Source of the DNA: an uncultured Pseudomonadales bacterium
Lineage (GTDB): Bacteria; Pseudomonadota; Gammaproteobacteria; Pseudomonadales; Balneatricaceae
Length of the DNA: 64,000 nt
NCBI GenBank assembly: GCA_943787595.1
Contig: CALSNA010000002.1
Span: 424,436 to 488,435 of the forward strand
Reading direction: 5' to 3'
This document shows, one piece after another, positions 16,062-24,036 of the stretch. The notes beneath the pieces are model-generated. The model saw only the letters and a list, made by a program, of their open reading frames with translations. It did no database searches and was not told the DNA's origin. The translations under genes were made by a program, and so were the position numbers. How positions within the stretch are numbered: the first letter of the stretch is position 1; every line of letters starts with the position of its first letter.

Positions 16062-17553
16062 CGTCGCACTATACTCAGCCAGACAACTGGAAATTGAAGT
16101 CGCGCAGCTGTGGCAACCCCCACATCGAACCACGGTTCCCGACTGCGCTGATCAGCATGTGATCATTCACGTGCCCGGGAAATCAACCCGGCCCTATGAC
16201 AACAGTATTTCTCCGCTGATGGTGAAACCTGCCGAGTTGCTCACCTCCAGGCATTACGAAGCGGTCATCATGGTCAAGCCTGCCCAGGACGGCGGCACCC
16301 AGGCTCTGGTGCTCAACTGGGCCGCCTACACGATCATCAATGACCCGGCTGATTTTCTGATCATCCATTTGAATCAGGCCAAGGCACGGGGATTTAGCCA
16401 GAAGGATGTGTCACGGCTGATCCGCCACAGCCCCCTGCTGGATCAGGCGCTGGTGCGGGGTCAGGGGGATAACGTCCACGACAAGGTATTCAGATCCGGC
16501 ATGCTTCTGAGCATTCAGTATCCCACGCCCAGCATCCTGTCGGGGGTGTCGGTGGGCCGCGTGGCCCTCACCGACTATGACCGCATGCCAAAGGATATCG
16601 GGGGTGAAGGCTCGGTCTTCGCCCTGGCATCTAACCGCACCCTGCAGTTCGGGTCGGCAGGCAAGGTGGCCGTGGAATCATCACCCTCCATGCCGGTACT
16701 GGATGCCAAATGGCGGCCCCAAACAGCCCATGAGGCACCGCCCTCGTCAGGTATTCTGGGCCTTTACAACACGGGGGACCGGCAAAAGCCCTATGCCCCC
16801 TGCCCCCATTGCGGGGAATATTTCAGCCCCTATGCCGATATCAACGCGGTCCATATTCCGGATACCGGCACCGTTGAAGAACGGGCGGCAGGGACCAGTC
16901 TGACCTGCACCACCAACGGGTGCAGCATTGACCAGACCCGTGAGGCCCAATTTAAACGCGCTCCGGTGTGGCTTAAGGACGGCCAGACCATTACCCCGGA
17001 CGGGCAGATTCACGGCACAGGCCGGGTCAGTCGCCGGGCCTCGTTCTGGGAACCGGGCTGGTTGGCCCGATCCAGAACCTGGGACGGCATCGTGCGAGCC
17101 TAACTGCTGGCCCTGGAGCAATTTGACCGCACCGGTGATGAGGAAGATCTGCAAACCTGTGTCAACACCATGATTGCCGGTCCCTACCTGACCCAGAGCC
17201 AGCTGCAGGATACCCGCGACGGCTCCTATCTGAAGTCACGCATCGAAGCCCTGCCCCGATACCTGGTGCCGGAAGGCGTGCTCGGCCTCCTGGCCGCCGT
17301 CGATGTGCAAAGTCGCTACTTCGATGTACTGGTCATCGGCTTTGGTTTTCGCGGGGAGAAGTGGGTCGTGGATAGTTTCCAGATCCGCGACGTGGACCCC
17401 AAAGCCTGCATTGAGGACTGGAACCAGATCACGGACCGGGTGGTCAACGCCACCTATCGGGTCTCGGAGCAGACGGAACTGCGCATTCATGCCACTGGCG
17501 TGGACAGCGGCGGTAGCAAAGGGGTCACCACCCATGCCTACAAAGGGTGGGTC
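16051..17553 (+). pseudogene. terminase large subunit (GpA-like), nonsense and truncated
   Basis: The ATPase part (350 residues) has the GpA layout: 'VALTDYDRMP' as Walker B and zinc-ribbon 'PCPHCGEYF'. The Walker A position reads 'KPAQDGGTQ' (76-84) instead of the usual G-x-x-x-SGKT, so the catalytic Lys is missing. TAA at 17101 interrupts the frame, which then continues unchanged into the nuclease domain ('LAAVDVQSRYFDVLVIGF', 'GVDSGGSKG'). At about 17545-17553 the sequence switches to tail gene U. At least three lesions; packaging is impossible. Confidence 0.88.
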
Positions 17554-17746
17554 GGGTCAGATCGATGCACTGAAAAAGGAAGCAAACCAGTGCACACCCC
17601 TGCTGCTGGTCGATGGCACTGGCACAGTCTGGGACTCGTGGTGCATTCAGGAAATCACTGAAACCCAGGCCGTATTCCACCACGACGGCACGCCGATGAA
17701 AATCGGGTTTAACCTGCAGTTGATTGCTTACGGGGATGATGCCTGA
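17552..17746 (+). pseudogene. 3' end of phage tail protein U
   Basis: The open frame 'SGQIDALKKEANQCTPLLLV' to 'FNLQLIAYGDDA' is the C-terminal part of P2 gpU-type tail-terminator proteins (typical 'ETQAVFHHDGTP'). Its N-terminal half is absent and replaced by terminase sequence sharing GGGTGGGTCGGG at the join. This marks the right edge of a large deletion. Confidence 0.8.
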
Positions 17747-17952
17747 TGCAATACCTGACCCGGTCCGGAGATCGGCTGGACCTGATTTGTGAGCAACACT
17801 ATCAGCGCCGGGCGCAGGCTGTGAAAGCGGTACTAAAGGTAAACCCCGGACTGGCTGAACAGGGGCCAATATTACCGGCAGGCTTGCGCATTGAGCTACC
17901 TGATCTGCCTGCAGCAGTCTTACAGACGCAACCGGTTAGGCTCTGGGAATGA
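17746..17952 (+). CDS. phage tail protein X (LysM-like)
   Basis: 68 residues, the normal size for P2 gpX. 'YLTRSGDRLDLICEQHYQ' and 'VLKVNPGLAEQGPILPAGL' form the single LysM-like fold. The start overlaps the stop of gpU and the end overlaps the gpD start (ATGA), as in P2-like tail operons. Structurally part of tail tip/baseplate assembly. Intact but without partners. Confidence 0.85.
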   Translation: MQYLTRSGDRLDLICEQHYQRRAQAVKAVLKVNPGLAEQGPILPAGLRIELPDLPAAVLQTQPVRLWE

Positions 17953-18917
17953 TCCCTGATTTCAAAATCGCCGCTAACGGCCAGTACATCAGCGCCCTCC
18001 TACGAGACCGGCTACTGTCACTGACCGTCACAGATGAAGCCGGGTACCAGTCGGATGCACTGGAGATCCGGCTGGACAACCGCAACAGCAGGATTGCACT
18101 GCCTGCCAAAGGCGCAGCACTGACCGTAGCCCTGGGCTATCGTGATACCGGGTTGCTTCCCGCTGGCAGTTACACTGTGGACAAAATGCAACTGCAGGGC
18201 CCACTACAGACACTGACCATTCCGGCCCATGCAGCCAACATGATTGCCACCCTGAAGGAGCCCAGAGAGCGCAGCTGGGACGATATCAGTCTGAGCAACC
18301 TCGTGACCACCATCTCCGCAGAACACGAACTGACGGCCAGAGTCGCACCCGAACTGGCCGTCAGGATGCTTGAGCACATCAACCAGACTGAATCCGACCT
18401 GCATTTGCTGACCCGGCTGGCCCGTGAACACGGGGCGGTGGCCAAACCGGCGCACGGATTTTTAATCTTTGCCCCCCGGAGTGAAGCCAAAAGTGTCAAT
18501 GGGTCCCTGCTGGCACCGGTAACACTGAACATCAACGACATCACCAGCTACCGGGTCACACTGGCAGATCGGGATCGATACGGGTCCGTTGTTGCCCGCT
18601 GTCAGGATACAGCCACGGGCAACCAGATGCAGGTCACTGCAGGCATTGGCAAACCGGTTTATAACGTGCGCCGTGCGTATCCGGATGCCTAGAGCGCCCA
18701 GCAGGCTGCCCGGGTCAAACTGGCTGACATGAATCGGGGCACTGGCACCGTCTATCTGAATCTGCCGGGACAGGTTGAACTGGGAGCTGAAACACCGCTG
18801 GATTTGAGCGCCTTCGGCGACGGTATTGACGGACGCTGGATCGTGACACGCGCCACCCACACCCTGAATAAACGGGGTCTGGTCAGTCGCATCGAAGCTC
18901 AGACCGGCATTATTTAA
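17949..18917 (+). pseudogene. phage late control/tail protein D, in-frame TAG
   Basis: The frame runs 247 codons ('IPDFKIAANGQYISALLRDR', 'LEHINQTESDLHLLTRLARE'), meets TAG at 18690, then continues in the same frame for 75 more codons ('AARVKLADMNRGTGTVYLNL' to 'RIEAQTGII'). The total of about 322 residues matches gpD (baseplate hub, gp27-like). A CAG to TAG change is the simplest explanation. The truncated product lacks the last domain. Confidence 0.82.
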
Positions 18918-18946
18918 TAAAGAAAAAACCAACAGGAGCACACACA

Positions 18947-19333
18947 TTGATCGACCTATACATAGATCCTGCTTTACCCATTGGGCTGTCAAAGATGGTC
19001 TATCTGCTGACGATCCCCTGGGGTATCTACGTGTGGTGGCAATGTCTGAAACTGCGACGCTACGACCATATCATCAAGGTCCTGTTCGTAGTGCAGTCCT
19101 TCCTACTCCCCGTGTACAGCTTATATGCCTTTTGCTACGTGTTTAACATCGGATATACGGCCACCATCGGTTTTTTTGGCTGGGCGGGGATCAACTTCAT
19201 CTTCTTTGGCACAGATGCCATGATGGCCAGTGCCCTGTACCGGATGAGCAAGAGTGCGAAAGATGAACTGCAAAAACTGCGCCAGCAGCTAGAACAGAAA
19301 GATCAACAGCTACAGCAATTGCAACAGGCATAA
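18947..19333 (+). CDS. phage multi-pass membrane protein with coiled-coil tail
   Basis: 128 residues from a TTG start with Shine-Dalgarno AGGAG about 11 nt upstream. Three hydrophobic helices (about 16-36, 44-68, 72-95) are followed by a Gln/Leu-rich coiled coil to the end. It lies immediately before the holin and endolysin, so it may be a lysis accessory protein. No family recognised. Confidence 0.6.
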   Translation: MIDLYIDPALPIGLSKMVYLLTIPWGIYVWWQCLKLRRYDHIIKVLFVVQSFLLPVYSLYAFCYVFNIGYTATIGFFGWAGINFIFFGTDAMMASALYRMSKSAKDELQKLRQQLEQKDQQLQQLQQA

Positions 19334-19352
19334 CTACAACTAGGGTAAGCAT

Positions 19353-19652
19353 ATGGACTGGCAACAAGTGAGCGTAATGGCCTTCATCATGGGCATTGGC
19401 ATGTTTGCAGGCACAGTACGTTATTTAAAGGAATTGGGGGATAACCTGCAAACCTATTCGTGGTTCAGACATACCAGTCACATGGTGATCGGCGGCTTTG
19501 TGGCGGTGATGGCCGGATTCATTACCACCGATCAGGGCATCACGGGTGCGCTGCAGCACGCCATCGTGGGTCTGGCCGCCGTATCCAGTCGTGAGTTACT
19601 GGAGTTTATTCCAGCGGCAGTACGCCGGTTTGTGCAGGTGAAGCCGTGGTGA
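19353..19652 (+). CDS. phage holin-like protein
   Basis: 99 residues with two or three membrane helices (about 6-24, 43-62, 66-86) and a positively charged C-terminus, placed right before the endolysin. Resembles LydA/phage holin families. It would form inner-membrane lesions that release the endolysin. Intact. Confidence 0.65.
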   Translation: MDWQQVSVMAFIMGIGMFAGTVRYLKELGDNLQTYSWFRHTSHMVIGGFVAVMAGFITTDQGITGALQHAIVGLAAVSSRELLEFIPAAVRRFVQVKPW

Positions 19653-19691
19653 ACGGCCAAAGAGTAAAGCCACGAAAGCAGATCATGGGAG

Positions 19692-20239
19692 GTGCACATG
19701 CACAGGAGTCAATTCAAGCACAACGCCATTGAGGCTATCTTCAAACACGAAGGGGGCTATGTCAACGACCCCAAAGATTCCGGAGGCGAAACCAACTGGG
19801 GTATTACCATATGGGTGGCCCGTCAGTATGGCTATAAAGGGGACATGAAGGATATGTCAAAAAGTATGGCCCATGCGATTTATGCCAAACGTTTCTGGGA
19901 TGCCCTGTCACTGGATCAGGTGGAGCAACTCTCCCCCGTGATTGCATCGGAGTTGCTCGATACCGGCGTTAACCAGGGCGTGGGCCGGGCAGCGGAAATC
20001 CTGCAGCGGGCCTTAAATGCCCTGAACAATGTTGGCAAGCTGTATAGCGACATCAGGATCAATGGGGATATTGGCCCCGCTACTTTGGCCGCATTGACAG
20101 CATATCTAGACAAACGTGGCGCAGACGGTGAAATCGTGGTCTGAATGTGCTGCAGGGTGCTTTTTATTTTGATTTAACGGAACGTCGCCAGAAGGATGAA
20201 AAGTACCTGTATGGCTGGCTCAGGAATAGGGTGGCGTAA
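19692..20239 (+). pseudogene. glycoside hydrolase 108 endolysin, frameshifted near the C-terminus
   Basis: Residues 1-150 read in one frame, with 'FKHEGGYVNDPKDSGGETNW' holding the catalytic Glu of GH108 N-acetylmuramidases. At about 20143, after 'EIVV', the frame hits TGA. One base over, it continues 'LNVLQGAFYFDLTERRQKDE' to 'GWLRNRVA', ending at a TAA that overlaps the next ATG. About 30 C-terminal residues are lost. The catalytic site is retained, so residual activity is possible, but the helical cap is missing. Confidence 0.83.
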
Positions 20240-20568
20240 TGAAGTGGCTTTTTTTGTTGTTGTGGCCGGTAGTTGCATTTGCAAAGTACGGCAAGGATGT
20301 GGGCATCCGTCCGTATGGAATTGATACACCTGAAATGGCCGGCAAATGTGGACAGGAACGTGAACTGGCCAGGCAAGCCCAAGAAGCCACCTTGCAGTTT
20401 TTAAGCAAGGGGCCCGTTATGCTGCATGACATGGATCGTGGCAAGTATTTTAGGATCCTTGCCCACGTCAGGGTCAATGGTGAGGATCTTGCTGATCATT
20501 TGATCAAGCTGGGTCTGGCTGTTCCCTACACTGGCGACAAGAAAACCCATGACTGGTGTGCTCAATGA
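20239..20568 (+). pseudogene. thermonuclease-like protein lacking its N-terminal catalytic segment
   Basis: 109 residues beginning with a signal-like 'MKWLFLLLWPVVAFA', then directly 'VGIRPYGIDTPEMAGKCG', which holds the Arg, Asp and Glu corresponding to R35, D40 and E43 of staphylococcal nuclease. The strand carrying 'DGDT' (D21, a Ca2+ ligand) should lie between these and is absent, so about 30 residues were deleted in frame. 'RGKYFRILAHVRVNG' completes the OB-fold. Start codon overlaps the endolysin stop (TAATG). Probably inactive. Confidence 0.7.
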
Positions 20569-20867
20569 AAAAGTATGACGGCTGCTCCGGTGGCATGAGT
20601 CGGGTATGGCGGTTTCTGTTTCGTAAAGATCCGCCGTGGGAAGGCTGTTGCGACGTGCACGATCAGCCCTATGCCAGAGGTGGTACGGCACAGGAACGCA
20701 GGCAGGCCGATATTGAACTGATGTGCTGTGTGGCCAAAGGAGGCCACCCGGTATGGGCATTTGCCATGTATGCGGCCGTTCGTATGGGTGGAGTGCCCTG
20801 GTTACCAACGCCGTGGCGGTGGGGCTTTGAAAAGCAATATGTTGATTCATGGCGATATGAGGATTAG
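20565..20867 (+). CDS. phage protein with phospholipase A2-like CCxxHDxxY motif
   Basis: About 100 residues from ATG 20565, which overlaps the nuclease stop (ATGA). An in-frame ATG at 20556 is less likely. 'YDGCSGGMSRVWRFLF' and 'WEGCCDVHDQPYARGG' with the following 'RRQADIELMCC' reproduce the secreted PLA2 signature: Ca-loop-like Gly/Cys, then C-C-x-x-H-D-x-x-Y. It sits among the lysis genes. If active it would hydrolyse phospholipids, plausible for outer-membrane disruption, but the motif alone does not prove it. A decayed copy lies at 36570-36850. Confidence 0.6.
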   Translation: MKKYDGCSGGMSRVWRFLFRKDPPWEGCCDVHDQPYARGGTAQERRQADIELMCCVAKGGHPVWAFAMYAAVRMGGVPWLPTPWRWGFEKQYVDSWRYED

Positions 20868-20869
20868 TT

Positions 20870-21268
20870 ATGCCAGCTTCCAGGAAATCATCAGTTTTTA
20901 AGAGTTTGTTTGGCGGTATAAATACGATCAGGGAACGTACTGAGCTGGTTGACAGTTTTCACAATTCTGACAATGTGATGGTTGAAGCCAGGGTTAAAGC
21001 AAAAATTAATGTATTAAATGATTATACACCGTTCAAAATTGCACAAAGGTACTTGTCGCTGATATTCAGTTTTATCTACCTATTATCTTACTCGTTGTTA
21101 TTGGCTGTGAGGATTATCTTTCCAGAAGATGTCACGCTTTATCTGGCCATCAGGGAAATTATTGATGTATTCAAAATAGACTGGATCATGCTCACCATTG
21201 TCAGCTTCTATTTTGGTGGCGGTGTGCTTGAGGGTGTTTTAAGTAATATTAACGGCAAGAAAATATAA
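20870..21268 (+). CDS. phage membrane protein, unknown
   Basis: 132 residues. A soluble basic N-terminus (about 1-60), then two hydrophobic helices ('LSLIFSFIYLLSYSLLLAV' and 'WIMLTIVSFYFGGGVLEGV'). More AT-rich than neighbouring phage genes. Position between the PLA2-like gene and the 3TM holin suggests a lysis accessory role. No family recognised. Confidence 0.55.
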   Translation: MPASRKSSVFKSLFGGINTIRERTELVDSFHNSDNVMVEARVKAKINVLNDYTPFKIAQRYLSLIFSFIYLLSYSLLLAVRIIFPEDVTLYLAIREIIDVFKIDWIMLTIVSFYFGGGVLEGVLSNINGKKI

Positions 21269-21278
21269 AGGTGAAGTC

Positions 21279-21680
21279 ATGAGTTTTTTTGGAGGATTGT
21301 TCGCCAGCAAGAAAGCCATAGGCAGTGCTGAGGCATTAGGTAACATTGCAGACAAACTGTTTACCAGCGACGAAGAACGTGCACACGCCGATATCATCAA
21401 GCAGAAAATAGCCATGCAGCCATCACTGATTCAGGCAGAAATCATGCGGGTTCAAGCCAGTCACCGCAACTGGTTTGTGGCCGGTGCGCGACCTTTTTTA
21501 CTGTGGATCTGTGGCCTTGGATTCCTGTTTTCATTTGTCGTCAATCCATTATTGCAGTGGATGATGCCCGATGTGGGTGCGCCTGAGATGCCCACCGATA
21601 TCATGATGGAACTGACCCTGGCCATGTTAGGTCTGGCTAGTTTAAGAACCGTGGAAAAACTACAGGGGTTTAGTAAGTAG
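21279..21680 (+). CDS. 3TM holin (GTA_holin_3TM-like)
   Basis: 133 residues. An amphipathic N-terminal part ('FTSDEERAHADIIKQKIAMQ') is followed by 'HRNWFVAGARPFLLWICGLG' and two further hydrophobic helices ending 'LTLAMLGLASLRTVEKLQG', the standard layout of 3TM holins of gene-transfer agents and prophages. Intact. A second, decayed copy is interrupted by an IS element at 37436. Confidence 0.82.
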   Translation: MSFFGGLFASKKAIGSAEALGNIADKLFTSDEERAHADIIKQKIAMQPSLIQAEIMRVQASHRNWFVAGARPFLLWICGLGFLFSFVVNPLLQWMMPDVGAPEMPTDIMMELTLAMLGLASLRTVEKLQGFSK

Positions 21681-21810
21681 AGTATCTGACAGCCCTACAA
21701 GCGGAATCGGTTACGCAAGGACCAAAATCAACATTACGTTCAGGATTTTCTTCTACACACTCATTCCAAACATCACGGCCTTTAAGCCAGGAATCCAGCC
21801 CCTTACCCAT
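21670..21810 (-). CDS. small Cys-containing ORF downstream of endonuclease I
   Basis: 46 codons from an ATG that overlaps the endonuclease I stop by 8 nt, ending at 21670. The product is hydrophilic with three Cys. The overlap with the secreted nuclease and its own codon composition make it plausible, but it has no recognised family and overlaps the end of the holin gene on the other strand. Confidence 0.35.
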   Translation of the reverse strand: MGKGLDSWLKGRDVWNECVEENPERNVDFGPCVTDSACRAVRYSTY

Positions 21811-22483
21811 CAATGTAAGGGTTCGAGTTACCCTGTATGTCAGCAATGCGCCGGTTGCGTTCACGCTCCCAGTCGGTCACCGGATCCGCTTCAGCCCACT
21901 GTTCGAACATCTGGCGTTGTGATTCCTCCAGTGTGACCTCATACCTGTCTGCCATGTAAAAATAGATCCGGGCGATATCCCCACGAACCTGGGGTGCTGG
22001 TTCAAACTGTTTGGCCTTGAAGTTCACCTCCGCATCACAGGCACCATAAACACGATCTTCGCCTTCAATGATCGCATACTGGTAATTGGATCGATCCCCA
22101 TTGACTTCACCAACCGCCGGGACCAGGTTATGCATGTCCCCTTCCATAGCCTTGAATTCCTGGTCTTTACGGCATCCTTTTCGTCCCCCGTCCTGCCAGC
22201 ACTGTAACTGATGACCAAACTGGTGGGCGGGCATCACATGCTCCCACTCGATCCGTGAGCTGCGCTTAACCTGTTTACGTGGTGTGAACCCGCAGCTGTC
22301 CCATTCGGGTGCCAGCTTTTTGGTACCCGTGTAGCCGCAGCCACAGTAGAAGGTAACAGGATGGTCCTGGTAGATCTTGATCAGCTGTCGTTTGGCCTGA
22401 TAGAAACTGAGGGGCTCATTGGCCCAAGTTAGGCTGGTGAAACAAAACAGCAGGGTAATTGTATAGAGGATGGTTCTAAACAT
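21803..22483 (-). CDS. endA: secreted endonuclease I (DNase I family)
   Basis: 226 residues from ATG 22483, chosen because of a perfect GGAGG 6 nt upstream and a following signal peptide ('TILYTITLLFCFTSLTWA'). The mature protein has the endonuclease I pattern: 'TFYCGCGYTG' early Cys, 'IEWEHVMPAHQFG' (catalytic His), 'CWQDGGRKGC', 'DMHNLVPAVGEVNGDRSNY' (Asn/Asp metal site) and 'RGDIARIYFYMADRY'. Periplasmic or secreted non-specific DNase. It is transcribed opposite to the phage lysis genes at the right end of the prophage, so it may be a cargo gene. Symbol by family similarity. Confidence 0.88.
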   Translation of the reverse strand: MFRTILYTITLLFCFTSLTWANEPLSFYQAKRQLIKIYQDHPVTFYCGCGYTGTKKLAPEWDSCGFTPRKQVKRSSRIEWEHVMPAHQFGHQLQCWQDGGRKGCRKDQEFKAMEGDMHNLVPAVGEVNGDRSNYQYAIIEGEDRVYGACDAEVNFKAKQFEPAPQVRGDIARIYFYMADRYEVTLEESQRQMFEQWAEADPVTDWERERNRRIADIQGNSNPYIDG

Positions 22484-22583
22484 GGTGTACCTCCTTGATG
22501 GGTTAGGAGGTTCCATTTTTGCATGGTGCCGATTTTTACCAAAGCAAAAAACTGGCAAAATCCACAGATATTTTAAGAACAAT

Positions 22584-22870
22584 AATACTTGTTGGCGTTA
22601 ACGCACTAGGAAATCGAAGCCATAGATTATTTGAGTGCTTAACTGGAAAACAGATTAGCTGAAGAATCGGTGTGTAAACCACTTGAAGTGAATTTCTTAG
22701 TGTACTTAAAAATATTGCACTCATACCCCGTTCGAACCTGTAAATTTTCTATAGCGTGATGTTTAATTCTGGTAAAAGTCTCAATTTCTAAAAATGAGCA
22801 ACCAATAAAAATTGAAAGTAAATCTTACAGTTAATCAGATTAGGTAAAATTCAGTGGTGGAGCCTAAAAA
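22584..22870. other. AT-rich spacer, probable right prophage boundary
   Basis: About 290 bp with no ORF. Phage-like composition ends here and AT-rich islet genes begin. No att repeat could be identified because the left end is outside the window. Confidence 0.3.
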
Positions 22871-23818
22871 GTGAAATATGCTTATGAAGATCTGGGTCCT
22901 GACCAGTTTGAGCACTTAATTGTCTGCTTATGTAATAGGCTGCTGGGAATTGCTACTCAAGGTTTTGCCGCAGGCCCTGATGGAGGGAGAGACGCCAAGT
23001 TTGTTGGTAAAACTGATTTATTTCCAAGTATATCCAGCCCCTGGACTGGTATAACAATCATTCAGGCAAAGCACACGAATGGTTATAACAAGAGTTTTTC
23101 CGAACCTGACTTCGGGCGTTTGCTAAAGAAAGAAATACCGAAGATTAAAAAGCTACGCAAAGCAGGGCAACTTGATAATTATATATTGTTTTCAAATAGA
23201 AGATTGACTGCAGGAAAACAAACTGAGATCCAATCCAATATCTCAAAGCAATGTGATATACCTGAATCATCTATATCCCTTCGTGGCCTTAATGACCTAG
23301 AAATTTGGTTAAAAAGTTTTCCTGAAGTCGCTGCAATGGCAAAATTAGATATGGTTGATTCACCTCTGTCAGTTAGTTCAGACGATTTGGCAGAAGTGAT
23401 TGAGGCCTTGGCAAGTTTTAATGCTTCAACCCTTCCAACTTCAGATGAAGATAAAAATGAAATAATTCGAATTCCATACGCAGACAAAAATAAAATAAAT
23501 AATATGTCGGTAGAGTATGCAAAAAATCTAGAAAAAAAGTACCTGTCAGAGACAAAAGAAATCAAAGATTTTTTATCCATGCCTGAAAATGATAGGTTCG
23601 TGAGACTTTACGATGATATAGTGGATGACTTTCAACTAAAAATCATAGCTAAAAGAAAGAATCATCAAGACTTCGACAGCGTTATAAACTATTTATTTGA
23701 CTTGCTCTTTGCGCGTGATTCAGTTCTCAAAAAAAATCAAAAGCTAACTAAAACAATGCTGTTTTACATGTATTGGAACTGTGATATTGGGAGTGAAGAG
23801 AATGCTTCGTCCAAATAA
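22871..23818 (+). CDS. ABC-3C system protein: Mrr-like nuclease plus ABC-3C C-terminal domain
   Basis: 315 residues. 'GPDGGRDAKFVG' (Asp 41) and 'TIIQAKHTN' (Gln 65, Lys 67) make a PD-(D/E)XK/Mrr-type restriction-nuclease site at the N-terminus. The rest is helical with a C-terminal domain typical of ABC-three-component effectors ('FVRLYDDIVDDFQLKI', 'YLFDLLFARD'). In ABC-3C systems this protein is the effector controlled by the ATPase and middle component, and such systems are predicted anti-invader modules. Overlaps the next gene by 17 nt. Strongly AT-rich, unlike neighbours, indicating transfer. This gene is intact. Confidence 0.8.
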   Translation: MKYAYEDLGPDQFEHLIVCLCNRLLGIATQGFAAGPDGGRDAKFVGKTDLFPSISSPWTGITIIQAKHTNGYNKSFSEPDFGRLLKKEIPKIKKLRKAGQLDNYILFSNRRLTAGKQTEIQSNISKQCDIPESSISLRGLNDLEIWLKSFPEVAAMAKLDMVDSPLSVSSDDLAEVIEALASFNASTLPTSDEDKNEIIRIPYADKNKINNMSVEYAKNLEKKYLSETKEIKDFLSMPENDRFVRLYDDIVDDFQLKIIAKRKNHQDFDSVINYLFDLLFARDSVLKKNQKLTKTMLFYMYWNCDIGSEENASSK

Positions 23819-24032
23819 ACATTCACACCCTGACCGCACTGTAATTAATGTTGCAATGGTTATCTTGGTGAAACTAAAAAATATAAGAATTCATAGTTAT
23901 AGTGATTTACTTTCTTATGTAAAGAAGAATGTGATCGGTGGGGACGTGCTTTTTCTTCCGGCATTGAGTTTTTTATTTCTTGTAGGCTTGGTTGAGTATC
24001 GGCCAAAAACGGATTCTATAGAGTATATATAA
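23802..24032 (+). CDS. ABC-3C middle component 6
   Basis: 76 residues from ATG 23802 ('MLRPNKHSHPDRTVINVAMV'). It matches the small winged-helix-like middle component 6: 'GGDVLFLPALSFLFLVGLVE' and terminal 'YRPKTDSIEYI'. It bridges effector and ATPase in this three-gene system. Overlaps the effector gene and ends 4 nt before the ATPase gene. Intact. Confidence 0.83.
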   Translation: MLRPNKHSHPDRTVINVAMVILVKLKNIRIHSYSDLLSYVKKNVIGGDVLFLPALSFLFLVGLVEYRPKTDSIEYI

Positions 24033-24036
24033 AAAA

